A stretch of 64,000 nt of DNA, taken from the NCBI RefSeq assembly GCF_003634705.1, contig NZ_RBWU01000003.1, positions 558,001-622,000 on the forward strand, in the 5' to 3' direction. The notes under the pieces are model-generated. The model was not told the DNA's origin, made no database searches, and saw only the letters and a program-made list of their open reading frames with translations. This stretch comes from Actinomadura pelletieri DSM 43383 (GTDB lineage Bacteria > Actinomycetota > Actinomycetes > Streptosporangiales > Streptosporangiaceae). A program made the position numbers and the translations under genes. This document shows positions 24,539 through 32,980 of this stretch, in pieces. Numbering within the stretch: position 1 is the first letter of the stretch; each line of letters starts with the position of its first letter.

Positions 24539-25648
24539 ATGAGTGGATATCCAAAGCCGTTCGAATCGTCGTATCAAATCATTCCACTGGGGCCGATTCG
24601 GTACGTTCCGGTGACACTCAGAGGGGAGGTGATCGGCTACCTGTACGTGTCCCTTCCCGAATTCGCGGCCGGTTTCGTTCGGCGGCGGGAGGTGATGGAC
24701 ATGGCGTTTCGCGCGCCTGTGGTGTGGTCGGAGAGATTGACGGAAGCCTGCACGGACGGACTTGATCCCGAGGAGGCGTTGCAGAGGTGGCGGGGCGCGC
24801 CCGAGGATCCGGAAGGTGGAGCGATCGCCGCGGACGCGCCTGAGAGCGAGGCGGAGAGCCGGGATGCGCTGGAGGAACTGGCCAATCCTGGATACGTGGA
24901 CCCGCTCAAGGACTTCTTCGCCCAAGAGCCGACCTGGCCGGATGGGACGCCCATCGACCGTAGGAAGGTGCGGGAGACGCTGGGGCCGATAAAGGTTCCG
25001 GAGACCGACTATCCCGCGTCGACCGATGGGCCGGTGCGCTACTTTTCGGTGGTCCTTCAGGGCAAGGTGGTCGGTTATCTGTGGGCGTCGGTGAACGATG
25101 ACGCGGCCTATTGGCAGGATCGCGGGGATGCCGGAGCGCTCGGCTACAACGCGGGCGTGCCGTGGGTGATGCGGCTGCGTGAGGCGGGCGCACAGGGTCT
25201 GACTCCGCTGCAAGCGCTGCGGAAATGGAAGGGCGCGCCCGAGGATCCGCGCGGCGGAGCGATTCCGGCGGACGCCGAGGAGCGGGAGGCGCCGAGCCTG
25301 CGGGCGCTGCGGGAGCTCACCGGGGACTATGCCGCGTCCACCGATCAGGCGGTGCGGTATTACCCGGTCCGGCTCCGTGGGAAGACGATCGGTTATCTGT
25401 GGGCATCGGTGCCCGACGATGCGGCGTCCTATCTGGCGCGTCCGGATGCGGGGGCCGATGGGGAGGACGCGCGGAGCGTGTGGGAGCAGCGGTTGCATGA
25501 AGCGGTCCTGGATGCGCTCACGCCGTTGCAGGCCGTGCGGAAATGGTGCGGCGCCCCAGAGGACCCGCGCGGCGGAGCCATTCCCGGGGAGAAGGAGGAG
25601 CAGCTGGCACCCAGCCTTCAGGCCCTGGAAAACATCGCGAACGAGTAG
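24539..25648 (+). CDS. Three-repeat protein, putative immunity to the ADP-ribosyltransferase toxin (copy 2)
   Basis: 369 aa with three tandem units of about 120 residues. Units 2 and 3 share VVGYLWASVNDDAAYW/TIGYLWASVPDDAASY, RLxEA, ALRKWKGAPEDPRGGAI and a closing helix; unit 1 is diverged (VIGYLYVSLPEFAAGF, WRGAPEDPEGGAI). It has no signal or membrane span. The 22-bp gap to the toxin and co-orientation are the classic toxin-immunity layout, so cytoplasmic neutralisation of the ART tip is the leading hypothesis. The alternative is a T7SS-locus factor, because it also travels with the 120-aa/DUF6177 pair. No strong ribosome site is visible, so coupling to the toxin is possible. Confidence 0.8.
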   Translation: MSGYPKPFESSYQIIPLGPIRYVPVTLRGEVIGYLYVSLPEFAAGFVRRREVMDMAFRAPVVWSERLTEACTDGLDPEEALQRWRGAPEDPEGGAIAADAPESEAESRDALEELANPGYVDPLKDFFAQEPTWPDGTPIDRRKVRETLGPIKVPETDYPASTDGPVRYFSVVLQGKVVGYLWASVNDDAAYWQDRGDAGALGYNAGVPWVMRLREAGAQGLTPLQALRKWKGAPEDPRGGAIPADAEEREAPSLRALRELTGDYAASTDQAVRYYPVRLRGKTIGYLWASVPDDAASYLARPDAGADGEDARSVWEQRLHEAVLDALTPLQAVRKWCGAPEDPRGGAIPGEKEEQLAPSLQALENIANE

Positions 25649-25702
25649 GGGGGTGTTTGAGCGTGACCGTTGTCTTGGGTGATCCGCAGTGAAAGGGAGC
25701 AG

Positions 25703-26080
25703 ATGACTAAGGACGTGGTGGCGTTGGTGGGGGGTGAGCCGGATCTGGGGGCTGTGGTGGCGGGGATGGTGGCCGCCGGGAGTGAGTGGCGGGTGGAGAG
25801 GGTGGCGGACGGTGGGGCTGTGCGGTTGTGCGATGACGATGGGCGGGCGGTGGTGACGATCGAGACTCCTGTGATGGTCGAGGTTGCCGGGGAGTTGACC
25901 CGGTTGCTGGGGCGTGAGGTCGGGGAGGTGGAGACGCCGGTGTGGTGGGTGGAGGCGCGGGGGGACGAGTTCAGGGCCGGGTCGGAGGTGGTGGCGTTGC
26001 GGTTCGCGGCGCGGCTCGTGGAGCGGCTCGGAGGGAAGGTCTGGGTCGGGGACCCGGAGTACGTCAGGGGTGTGACGTGA
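25703..26080 (+). CDS. 120-aa T7SS accessory protein family (copy 3, intact)
   Basis: 125 aa, with DLGAVVAGMVAAGSEWRVERV, RLCDDDGRAVVTIETPVMV, ETPVWWVEAR and RFAARLVERLGGKVW. These line up with the EccC-linked copy at 13636 (LCDDSDLPLVSIES, VPYWWVEAR). ATG 25703 follows AAGGGAG. It overlaps the downstream DUF6177 gene by GTGA, keeping the two-gene unit seen at the core locus. Function unknown; a structural pairing with DUF6177 is inferred from constant linkage. Confidence 0.8.
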   Translation: MTKDVVALVGGEPDLGAVVAGMVAAGSEWRVERVADGGAVRLCDDDGRAVVTIETPVMVEVAGELTRLLGREVGEVETPVWWVEARGDEFRAGSEVVALRFAARLVERLGGKVWVGDPEYVRGVT

Positions 26081-26943
26081 TCGACGTGATGGCGGAGCGG
26101 GTGGGGGTGGTGATGCAGAACCGGCCCGTGGTGGCGCTGTCGTCGTGGACGGCGGAGGCGATCCGGGCGTGCGCCGAGGCGGGTAAGGGGCTTCAGGTCG
26201 TCACGCCCGCGCATTCGCGGTTGACGTTGCCGCTGCGGCTGGCGCTCACGGGGCCCGAGTGCCGTTGGGTGGTGACGGACCCGGCGGGTGGTTATTACGA
26301 CGGGTTCAATGGGGCGACGTTGGCGTGGGACGGTGGGGCCTTTTCGCCGGATGGGGGGACGGCCGAGGCTTTCAAGGAGGCGGGCCCGGACGGGACGCAG
26401 CTCGTCGTCGCCGCGTCCGTCCGGCACACGGCGTACGACACGTTGACCGTGGGGGTCGTCGCGCAGGTGATGTGCGAGGAGTTGGGTGGGGCTCCGCCGG
26501 CGGGGTGGGGGACGTCGGAGCCTGCGGGGATCGCGTGGGACGTGGAGCGGCTGACGAAGTTGTGCCGTGACCGGGCCCCGCGGCCGACGTGGCTGGTGTT
26601 CGTGGGAGATGGGGTCGTCGGCACGATGACGGTGCGGCGGACGACGTCGGGTGTGCAGGAGACGGTCACCGCGGGGGTGGGGCGCGAGGTTGACGTGCGG
26701 GGGCTCGTGGAGCGGTTGGACGCCGGGTTCTCGCTGGTGTCGGTGGTGGCGCAGAAGGTGCCGGGACGGGCCGACCTCACGGTGGAGCCGCGGTGGTCGG
26801 GGCCGCCGGTGCCGGTCGGTATGGCGGTCGGGCCGGAGGCGCAGGCGGAGGCCGGGATGCCCGTCACCGGCAGGGCCGACTGGGTCGAGTTGAGCGCCGG
26901 GCCCGAGGGGTGGGCGGAGTTCGCCCGGATCCTCCGGGGGTGA
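26077..26943 (+). CDS. DUF6177-family T7SS-associated protein (copy 3, intact)
   Basis: 288 aa, shorter than copy 1 by ~47 residues but with the same blocks: VVMQNRPVVALSSWTA, VVTPAHSRLTLPLRLAL, RWVVTDPAGGYYDGFNGA and a final WAEFARILRG helix. GTG 26077 overlaps the preceding stop. The gene ends 3 bp from the convergent phosphatase gene, marking the right boundary of the T7SS island. Cytoplasmic; function unknown. Confidence 0.82.
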   Translation: MIDVMAERVGVVMQNRPVVALSSWTAEAIRACAEAGKGLQVVTPAHSRLTLPLRLALTGPECRWVVTDPAGGYYDGFNGATLAWDGGAFSPDGGTAEAFKEAGPDGTQLVVAASVRHTAYDTLTVGVVAQVMCEELGGAPPAGWGTSEPAGIAWDVERLTKLCRDRAPRPTWLVFVGDGVVGTMTVRRTTSGVQETVTAGVGREVDVRGLVERLDAGFSLVSVVAQKVPGRADLTVEPRWSGPPVPVGMAVGPEAQAEAGMPVTGRADWVELSAGPEGWAEFARILRG

Positions 26944-26946
26944 TCC

Positions 26947-29064
26947 CTACTCCCGGTGGTGGTTCTCGCCGGGCCAGGACTCGCCGGGCCAGCCCTCGAC
27001 CTGCTCGGACGCGTCCGGGTCGACGCCGGGGACGATCTGCTCGCACCACACGACCTTTCCGGCGGCGGTGCGGCGGGTGCCCCAGCGGTGCGCGAGCTGG
27101 CTGACGACGAGGAGCCCGCGACCGTTCTCGTCGTCGTCCTCGGCGCGGCGCAGGCGAGGCAGCGCCGCGGACCGGTCCAGCACCTCGCAGACCAGGGTGC
27201 GCTCCAGGAGGAGCCGAAGTTCGATCGGGCCCGGCGCGTAGCGGAACGCGTTCGTAATCAACTCGGACGCCAGGAGCTGGGTGGTGTAGTCGAGCTCCTC
27301 CAGGTCCCACTCGGCGAGCTTGCTGCGGACGAGGCCGCGGGCGCGGCGGACGGCGGCCGGGTCGGCGGGCAGCGTCCAGGAGGCGAAACGGTCCTCGGGG
27401 AGGCGGCGCAGCCGGGCGATGAGGACGGCGATGTCGTCGCGGTGCTGGTCGGCGTACACGCCCGCGAGGGTGGCCTTCGCGAGGTCGTCCATCGAGTGGT
27501 CGACCGAGTCGGGGCCGAAGATCGTCTGGAGGCGGGCGAGGCCGTCGTCGATGTCGCGGCCCCGGTTCTCCACCAGGCCGTCGGTGTAGATGACGAACAG
27601 GCTGCCGTCCTCGACGGTGAACTCGCGGCTCTCGATCGCGGCGCCGCCCGCGACGCCGAGCGGCGGCGCGGGCGGGACCTTGAGGTAGTCGTTGTCGCCG
27701 TTCGGGCCGGCGAGCAGCGGCGGCAGATGCCCGGCGGACGCGATCTCGATGGTGCCGGTCGTCGCGTCGTACACCGCGTACACGCAGGTCGCGAAGTGCG
27801 GCTCCTGCTCGCCCAGCTCGATCATCAGCTCGTGCATGACGTGCAGGGCGTCGGCGGGCGGCAGTTCGAGGTTCGCGAGCGTGTGGAGCGCGGTGCGTAG
27901 CCGTCCCATGGTGACGGCGGCGCGGACACCGTGCCCGGCGACGTCGCCGACGATGAGGGCGACGCGGGCGCCGGGCAGCGCGATCGACTCGTACCAGTCG
28001 CCGCCGACCTCGACGAGCTTGCTGCCGGGCAGGTAGCGGTGCCTGACCTCGACCGACGACGGTGCCGACAGCCGGTTCGGCAGGAGGCTGCGTTGCAGGG
28101 CGAGCGCGGTGGCGCGTTCGCGGCTGAACCGTCGCGCGTTGTCGATGACGATCGCGGCGCGGGTCGCGAACTCCATGCCGATCTCGACGTCGTAGCGGTC
28201 GAACTTGCGGAACCCGGGGACGCGGGTGCAGGCGATGAAGCCGAGCAGCGTGTCCCGCGCGATCATCGGCAGCAGCACCATCGACACGCCGGTCAGCAGT
28301 TCGCCCGCCGGGCCGCGCCGCCAGAGCCGTCCGATCTCGGACGCCTCGTCCACGTCGATGTGCGGCAGATGGACGGGCCGTGCCGTGTCCATCACCTGCC
28401 GGTACGGGGTGCCCTCGGGGAACACCAGGACCTCGCCGACGGGGAACGTCGACGTCCACGCCGCGTTCCCGTCGTCGGAACTGACGGCGACGCGGCGCAG
28501 CACCGCCGACCCGGACTCGGCGTGCACCTCGTCCGCGGCGACGAGGCTCTCCAGCACGAGGACGGACGCGGCGTTGCAGTAGTGCGGGACGACGACGTCG
28601 ACGAGTCCGCGCGCCGACTGGTCGAGGTCGAGGGACGCGCCGAACCTGGTGAGCTGGTCGTCCATCAGGGCGCGCCGCATGAGCGCCGGGTCCTGGTAGC
28701 GCTCGCTCGGCGGCAGCGCGACACGGACGAACAGCAGCGTCGCGGGCGCGGCGCCGGAGTCGCCGCCGACAAGGGGCTGCGCGGTCACGACGGCCTCGGT
28801 GGAGGTACCGTCGCCGCGCAGTACCGTGATCACGCCGTTGCGTTCCTGCCCGCCGTCGCCCTTCTCCAGGAGCGCGTCGAGTTCGGCCTTGGCGTCCTCG
28901 CTCACCAGCGCGGTGGCGGGATGGCCGATCAGGTCCTCGGGGGCACGGCCGATGACGGCCCTGGCGTTCGGCCCGCACTGCACGATCCGCCGGGCACCGT
29001 CGATGCCCAGCACCAGGGTCCGGGACGCGGAATCGGTCGCGGGGGCTTCGCCTCGCGGCGCCAT
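26947..29064 (-). CDS. PAS-GAF-SpoIIE (PP2C) phosphatase with C-terminal HATPase domain
   Basis: 705 aa. The order is a PAS domain (~10-115, GIDGARRIVQCGPNARAVIG), a GAF domain (~150-345), a SpoIIE-type PP2C phosphatase (~370-565, with VEVGGDWYESI, VGDVAGHGVRAA, TDGLVENRGRDIDDG and HRDDIAVLI) and an RsbW-like anti-sigma kinase fold (~585-700, ASELITNAFRYA, GRGLLVVSQLAHRWG). Such proteins set sigma-factor partner switching in response to small-molecule or light/redox cues sensed by PAS/GAF. ATG 29064 follows GGTGAG. No anti-sigma antagonist gene lies next to it. Confidence 0.92.
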   Translation of the reverse strand: MAPRGEAPATDSASRTLVLGIDGARRIVQCGPNARAVIGRAPEDLIGHPATALVSEDAKAELDALLEKGDGGQERNGVITVLRGDGTSTEAVVTAQPLVGGDSGAAPATLLFVRVALPPSERYQDPALMRRALMDDQLTRFGASLDLDQSARGLVDVVVPHYCNAASVLVLESLVAADEVHAESGSAVLRRVAVSSDDGNAAWTSTFPVGEVLVFPEGTPYRQVMDTARPVHLPHIDVDEASEIGRLWRRGPAGELLTGVSMVLLPMIARDTLLGFIACTRVPGFRKFDRYDVEIGMEFATRAAIVIDNARRFSRERATALALQRSLLPNRLSAPSSVEVRHRYLPGSKLVEVGGDWYESIALPGARVALIVGDVAGHGVRAAVTMGRLRTALHTLANLELPPADALHVMHELMIELGEQEPHFATCVYAVYDATTGTIEIASAGHLPPLLAGPNGDNDYLKVPPAPPLGVAGGAAIESREFTVEDGSLFVIYTDGLVENRGRDIDDGLARLQTIFGPDSVDHSMDDLAKATLAGVYADQHRDDIAVLIARLRRLPEDRFASWTLPADPAAVRRARGLVRSKLAEWDLEELDYTTQLLASELITNAFRYAPGPIELRLLLERTLVCEVLDRSAALPRLRRAEDDDENGRGLLVVSQLAHRWGTRRTAAGKVVWCEQIVPGVDPDASEQVEGWPGESWPGENHHRE

Positions 29065-29345
29065 GACGGATCTCACCTGACGCGCTCCAGACAGCCGATC
29101 GTTTGAGCCCTACCCAGCGACAGTATGGGGCATGACACCGTTTCAAGGGGAGAAGATCACGCTTACCACGCCGAAATCCCTTCCGTGAATGTCTCTCCGA
29201 GCCACATTCCGGACGCCCGACGGTCGGATCGCCCCTCCCCGTGGGGTCCGTACGGGAATGGCGGGACTACCCGAATCGTTGGGGAAGTGGCACGATCGGT
29301 TCCGTCTGGGTACGCCACCGTGGCGCCTCAAGACCGGAGGTTCGC

Positions 29346-30197
29346 ATGTCTTCTTCTGTCGCACCCTCCAGCCGTCCGACCGCACTGTACGGCGGTACGA
29401 GCGGACGCAGGGTGACCGTACGCGACATCGCCGCCGCCAAGGAGCGGCACGAGAAGTGGCCGATGCTCACCGCGTACGACGCGCTCACGGCGCGGATCTT
29501 CGACGAGGCCGGCATCCCCGTGCTGCTCGTCGGCGACTCCGCCGCGATGGTCGTGTACGGCTACGACTCGACCATCCCCGTCACCGTGGACGATCTGATC
29601 CCGCTCACCGCGGCGGTCGTCCGCGGCTCCAAGCGGGCCATGGTGGTCGCGGACCTGCCGTTCGGCTCGTACCAGACGGGCGTCCCCGAGGCGCTGTCCG
29701 CCGCGACCCGGTTCCTCAAGGAGACCGGCGCGCACGCGGTGAAGCTGGAGGGCGGCCGCCGGATCATCCCGCAGGTGGAGGCGATGGTCGCCGCCGGGAT
29801 CCCGGTGATGGGTCATCTCGGCCTCACTCCGCAGTCGGTGAACGCCTTCGGCGGCTACCGGGTGCAGGGCCGCGGGCAGGACGGCGACGAGCTGATGGCG
29901 GACGCGAAGGCGTTGCAGGCGGCCGGCGCGTTCTCCGTCGTGCTGGAATGCGTGCCCGAGGATCTCGCCGCCCGGGTGACGGCGTCGCTGGCCATCCCGA
30001 CGATCGGCATCGGCGGCGGAAACCAGACCGACGCGCAGGTCCTCGTGTGGCAGGACATGGCGGGGCTCACCCCCCGCACCGCGAAGTTCGTCAAGCGGTT
30101 CGCGGACATGAACACGCTGCTCAGTGAGGCGGCCCGCAGCTACGCCGACGAGGTGGTGAGCGGCGTCTACCCGGCGCCCGAGCACACCTACCGCTGA
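29346..30197 (+). CDS. panB: 3-methyl-2-oxobutanoate hydroxymethyltransferase (PanB)
   Basis: 283 aa, the usual PanB length. It transfers a hydroxymethyl group from 5,10-methylene-THF to 2-oxoisovalerate, giving ketopantoate for pantothenate and CoA. Visible family blocks: [33 protein letters not shown] split around the metal-binding Asp, [31 protein letters not shown] and GIGGG. ATG 29346 follows GGAGG. The ~280 bp upstream, divergent from the phosphatase gene, has no further gene. The end converges on a potassium channel gene 6 bp away. Confidence 0.95.
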   Translation: MSSSVAPSSRPTALYGGTSGRRVTVRDIAAAKERHEKWPMLTAYDALTARIFDEAGIPVLLVGDSAAMVVYGYDSTIPVTVDDLIPLTAAVVRGSKRAMVVADLPFGSYQTGVPEALSAATRFLKETGAHAVKLEGGRRIIPQVEAMVAAGIPVMGHLGLTPQSVNAFGGYRVQGRGQDGDELMADAKALQAAGAFSVVLECVPEDLAARVTASLAIPTIGIGGGNQTDAQVLVWQDMAGLTPRTAKFVKRFADMNTLLSEAARSYADEVVSGVYPAPEHTYR

Positions 30198-30203
30198 GCG
30201 CCG

Positions 30204-31289
30204 TCAGGAACCGGCCTCCCGGGGTTCCTGACCGGGAGGCCCGTCACCCGTGCCGGCTTCCGTCCCCGCGCGGTGGGTGGAACGCACGACGATCAGCCGG
30301 TCGCCGGCGTGGAGCTTCGCGCATTCGGGGTGGTCGAACGGGAACGTCCGGCCGCCGCGGACGATCGCGAGTGCCGGCTGGCCGACCGCGCCGATCGGGC
30401 CGCCGATCTCGTCCCGGTCCACCTCGCGTTCGGCGAGATCGAGGCCGCTGCCGCGTTCCAGCAGGTCCTCGATGACCCCGCTGACGGCGGGCTGGACGGT
30501 GGACACCCCGAGCAGCCGTCCGGCCGCCTCCGAGGACGTCACCACATGGTCGGCGCCGGACTGCCGCAGCAGCGGGACGTTCTCCGACTCGCGCACCGCC
30601 GCCTGGATTCCGGCGGTGGGGTTGAGCTGCCGCGCCGTCAGGGTGATCAGGACGGCGGTGTCGTCGCGGGCGCTGGCGACCACGACCTCCCGGGCGCGCT
30701 GGACGGCGGCCTGACGGAGCACGGAGCTGCGCGTCGCGTCCCCGACGATGCCGACGAAGCCGGCCTCCGTCGCCTCCGCCACGACACGCGGATCGGGGTC
30801 GACGACGACGATCGAGCCGCGGTCGACGCCGGTGCTCAGCAGGGTCTTGATGGCGCTGCGGCCCTTCGTGCCGTAGCCGGCCACCACGATGTGGTCGCGC
30901 ACGCGCGTCCTCCAACGGGATCTGCGCCAGTCCTGGCGGGTGCGTTCCGCGAGCACCTCGAGTGTGGTGCCGACGAGGACGATGAGGAACAGTACCCGTA
31001 CGGGCGTGATGAAGACGATGTTGACGAACCGGGCGGCGTCGCCGACCGGGGTGATGTCGCCGTACCCGGTGGTGGAGACGGTCACGGTGGCGTAGTAGAA
31101 GGCGTCGAGCAGCGACAGGGTCCCGCCCGAGCTGTCGCGGTAGCCGTCGCGGTCGACGTACACGACGGCCACCACGGCGAAGAGCAGCAGCAGGGCGACA
31201 CCGACCCGCCTGCCGACCGCGCGCAGCGGGCCCGCCCCGGCCGACGGCAGCAGGACGAGGGGGCCCTTGGCCGTGTCCGGATCGTTCAT
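30204..31289 (-). CDS. Potassium channel with RCK/TrkA-N domain
   Basis: 361 aa. It has two membrane helices flanking a pore loop with selectivity filter TTGYGD (TVSTTGYGDITPVGDAARF), then an RCK domain starting VVAGYGTKGRSAI, with an acidic VVVDPDP strand end for nucleotide binding, and a TrkA-C-like C-terminal part. It resembles MthK/Kch-type two-helix channels gated by ligands. ATG 31289 is followed by a Pro/Ala-rich cytoplasmic head. It sits in a minus-strand pair with an F420 reductase-like gene 16 bp upstream. Confidence 0.92.
   Translation of the reverse strand: MNDPDTAKGPLVLLPSAGAGPLRAVGRRVGVALLLLFAVVAVVYVDRDGYRDSSGGTLSLLDAFYYATVTVSTTGYGDITPVGDAARFVNIVFITPVRVLFLIVLVGTTLEVLAERTRQDWRRSRWRTRVRDHIVVAGYGTKGRSAIKTLLSTGVDRGSIVVVDPDPRVVAEATEAGFVGIVGDATRSSVLRQAAVQRAREVVVASARDDTAVLITLTARQLNPTAGIQAAVRESENVPLLRQSGADHVVTSSEAAGRLLGVSTVQPAVSGVIEDLLERGSGLDLAEREVDRDEIGGPIGAVGQPALAIVRGGRTFPFDHPECAKLHAGDRLIVVRSTHRAGTEAGTGDGPPGQEPREAGS
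30205..30241. terminator. Nested inverted repeats between panB and the channel gene
   Basis: GGCCTCCCGG (30213-30222) pairs perfectly with CCGGGAGGCC (30232-30241), and CAGGAACC (30205-30212) pairs with GGTTCCTG (30223-30230). The two hairpins exclude each other. The element overlaps the channel gene's 3' end and could end transcripts from both sides. Confidence 0.6.
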
Positions 31290-31305
31290 CCTCGGCCCGG
31301 AACGC

Positions 31306-32010
31306 TCAGACGTCGGTGACGCGCAGGCCCGCGTGGGCCTTGTAGCGACGGTTGATGGAGATGAGGTTGGCGGTGAGCGCCTCGACCTGGTGGGCGTTGT
31401 GCAGGCGCCCGCCGTAGACGCCGCGCATGCCGGGGACGCGGCCCGCGAGGGCCTGGACGAGGTCCGTCGCCTCCCGGTCGTTTCCGAGGACGAGGACGTC
31501 CAGTTCCATCTCGGCCACGCCCGGGTCGAGCAGCAGCTTCGCGGAGACGTGGTGGAACGCGGCGACGACGCGGCTGTCGGGCAGGACGGCGGCGGCCTGC
31601 TCGGCGGCGCTGCCCTCCTCGACGGGCAGCGCGAACGCGCCCTTGCCCTTCTCGAAGCCGAGCGGGTTCACGCAGTCGACGACGATCTTGCCGATGAGTT
31701 CTGCGCGCAGCGACTCCAGCGTGGCCCGGTGCCCGTCCCATGGCACCGCGACGATGACGACGTCGGACCGTCCGGCGGCCTCCGCGTTGTCGGCGCCGGA
31801 GACGGGCAGGTCCGTGTCCGCCCCGGAGGTGAGTTCGTCGGCCGCGGCCTGGGCGCGTTCGGCCTTGCGCGAGCCGAGCGTCACCCGGTGTCCGGCGAGC
31901 GCGAACCGGCGCGCGAGCCCCTTGCCCTGGTCCCCGGTGCCGCCGAGGATGCCGATCGTCAGGCCGCTCACGTCGGGGAGGTCGTGAGCCGTCTTCTGCT
32001 GCTCCGTCAT
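31306..32010 (-). CDS. npdG: NADPH-dependent F420 reductase-like protein
   Basis: 234 aa, typical size. The Rossmann start IGILGGTGDQGKGLARRFALAGHRV is that of F420H2:NADP+ oxidoreductase; SRKAERAQAA binds the NADP phosphate. VVIVAVPWDGH, VDCVNPLGFEKG and VVAAFHHVSAKLLLDP are further family blocks. It would interconvert NADPH and F420H2 in the cytoplasm, in line with F420 use in actinomycetes. The final NLISINRRYKAHAGLRVTD is also typical. ATG 32010 diverges from the gene at 32117. Confidence 0.88.
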   Translation of the reverse strand: MTEQQKTAHDLPDVSGLTIGILGGTGDQGKGLARRFALAGHRVTLGSRKAERAQAAADELTSGADTDLPVSGADNAEAAGRSDVVIVAVPWDGHRATLESLRAELIGKIVVDCVNPLGFEKGKGAFALPVEEGSAAEQAAAVLPDSRVVAAFHHVSAKLLLDPGVAEMELDVLVLGNDREATDLVQALAGRVPGMRGVYGGRLHNAHQVEALTANLISINRRYKAHAGLRVTDV

Positions 32011-32116
32011 GCCGCCGAGTCTGCCAGGCGGGCCGGTCGGCGGCGCGCGCCGGGGCCGCGTACATCACCGCGTACATCACGGAAAGGGGCCTGTCACGAC
32101 GGCCTGGTGGGGCACC

Positions 32117-32713
32117 ATGGTCACCGTGGACGCCGAGCAGATCGTCATGTTGCGCGAGGTCCTGTCGACGACGGGCTGGCTGGAGCGGACCGCTGAGTTC
32201 GGCCGCGCGTTGCGGGTCACGTCCCGTACACCGGGCGGGTTACTCCTCGTCGGCACGCCCGGCGACGATCCCTGGCATCTGGCGGCGCATCTGGACGACG
32301 AGAGCCGGCTCGGCGACGCCCCCGGCCTCGCGCCGACGCTGGTGCGCTGGGCGCCGCCCCCGGACGCGCCCCCGCACCTGCGGATCGGTCCGGCGCGGCT
32401 GGAGGCGGCGCGGCGCGGCGAGACGCTGCTGGTCGTCGCGGAGGACGACGCGCCCGTCCCGTTGCTGGAGCGGGTGGACGACGCCCGCCGCGTGGGGGCG
32501 ACCATCCTGGCCCTGGAGGGCGGCGACCGCGAGTTGCGGGGCCTGGCCCACGAGGCGCTGACCGTCCCGCCGGAGGAGACGCTCCTGTCGTTCGACGGCG
32601 CGCAGCATCTGGTCAGCGCGGCGGCCGGGCAGGAGCCGGCGCGGACCCCGCGGGGGCTGCGCAGCCGCCTCGCAAGACTGCTCGACGCGGTGTCCGGGCC
32701 CGTCGTCGACTGA
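32117..32713 (+). CDS. Hypothetical cytoplasmic protein
   Basis: 198 aa from ATG 32117; longer in-frame extension to 32009 overlaps the divergent start region and lacks a ribosome site. Sequence: MLREVLSTTGWLERTAEFGRALR, PGGLLLVGTPGDDPWHLAAHLDDES, RIGPARLEAARRGETLLVVAEDD. The family is unknown to me, although the pattern of alternating strand and helix suggests a compact alpha/beta domain. The tail after residue 170 is Arg/Ala-rich. Contains one TTA codon (PGGLLLVG). Confidence 0.6.
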   Translation: MVTVDAEQIVMLREVLSTTGWLERTAEFGRALRVTSRTPGGLLLVGTPGDDPWHLAAHLDDESRLGDAPGLAPTLVRWAPPPDAPPHLRIGPARLEAARRGETLLVVAEDDAPVPLLERVDDARRVGATILALEGGDRELRGLAHEALTVPPEETLLSFDGAQHLVSAAAGQEPARTPRGLRSRLARLLDAVSGPVVD

Positions 32714-32732
32714 ACGGCTCCGGCCCCTCGCC

Positions 32733-32912
32733 CTAGTCGTCGGCGTTCTGTTCGCGCCAGGCCTCGTTGCGTTCGCGCGCCCGGTCGAGGGCGCCCGCGG
32801 CGGCGCCTTCGGACTCGTAGGGGCCCATGCGGTCCTTGCCAGGGCAGCCGGGCCCGTGCTCGACCTTCATGTGCTTCAGGCAGAACCACCAGTCACCGTC
32901 GTCACCGGCCAT
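32733..32912 (-). CDS. 59-aa conserved small protein
   Basis: [20 protein letters not shown] is followed by [14 protein letters not shown] and an Ala/Arg/Glu helix. The ribosome site AAAGGAG six bases before ATG 32912 is excellent. Small CxxxH-containing proteins like this (FCLKH, GPGCPG) occur widely in actinomycetes next to map; a metal site formed by two Cys and His is possible. It diverges from map. Confidence 0.75.
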   Translation of the reverse strand: MAGDDGDWWFCLKHMKVEHGPGCPGKDRMGPYESEGAAAGALDRARERNEAWREQNADD

Positions 32913-32980
32913 CGGCGCTCCTTTCGATCTTGCGTCGGCTCGGGATTCGTTGCCGCGATCCCGCTGACTACACTTTCACC

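Larger units (their letters stand above)
24539..26690 (+). repeat. Duplicated module, right copy (matches 18846-20908)
   Basis: This is the intact counterpart of the left module. Long stretches are identical or nearly so, for example around 19440-19720 versus 25120-25400, so recombination between copies could delete the toxin lying between them. Confidence 0.85.
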
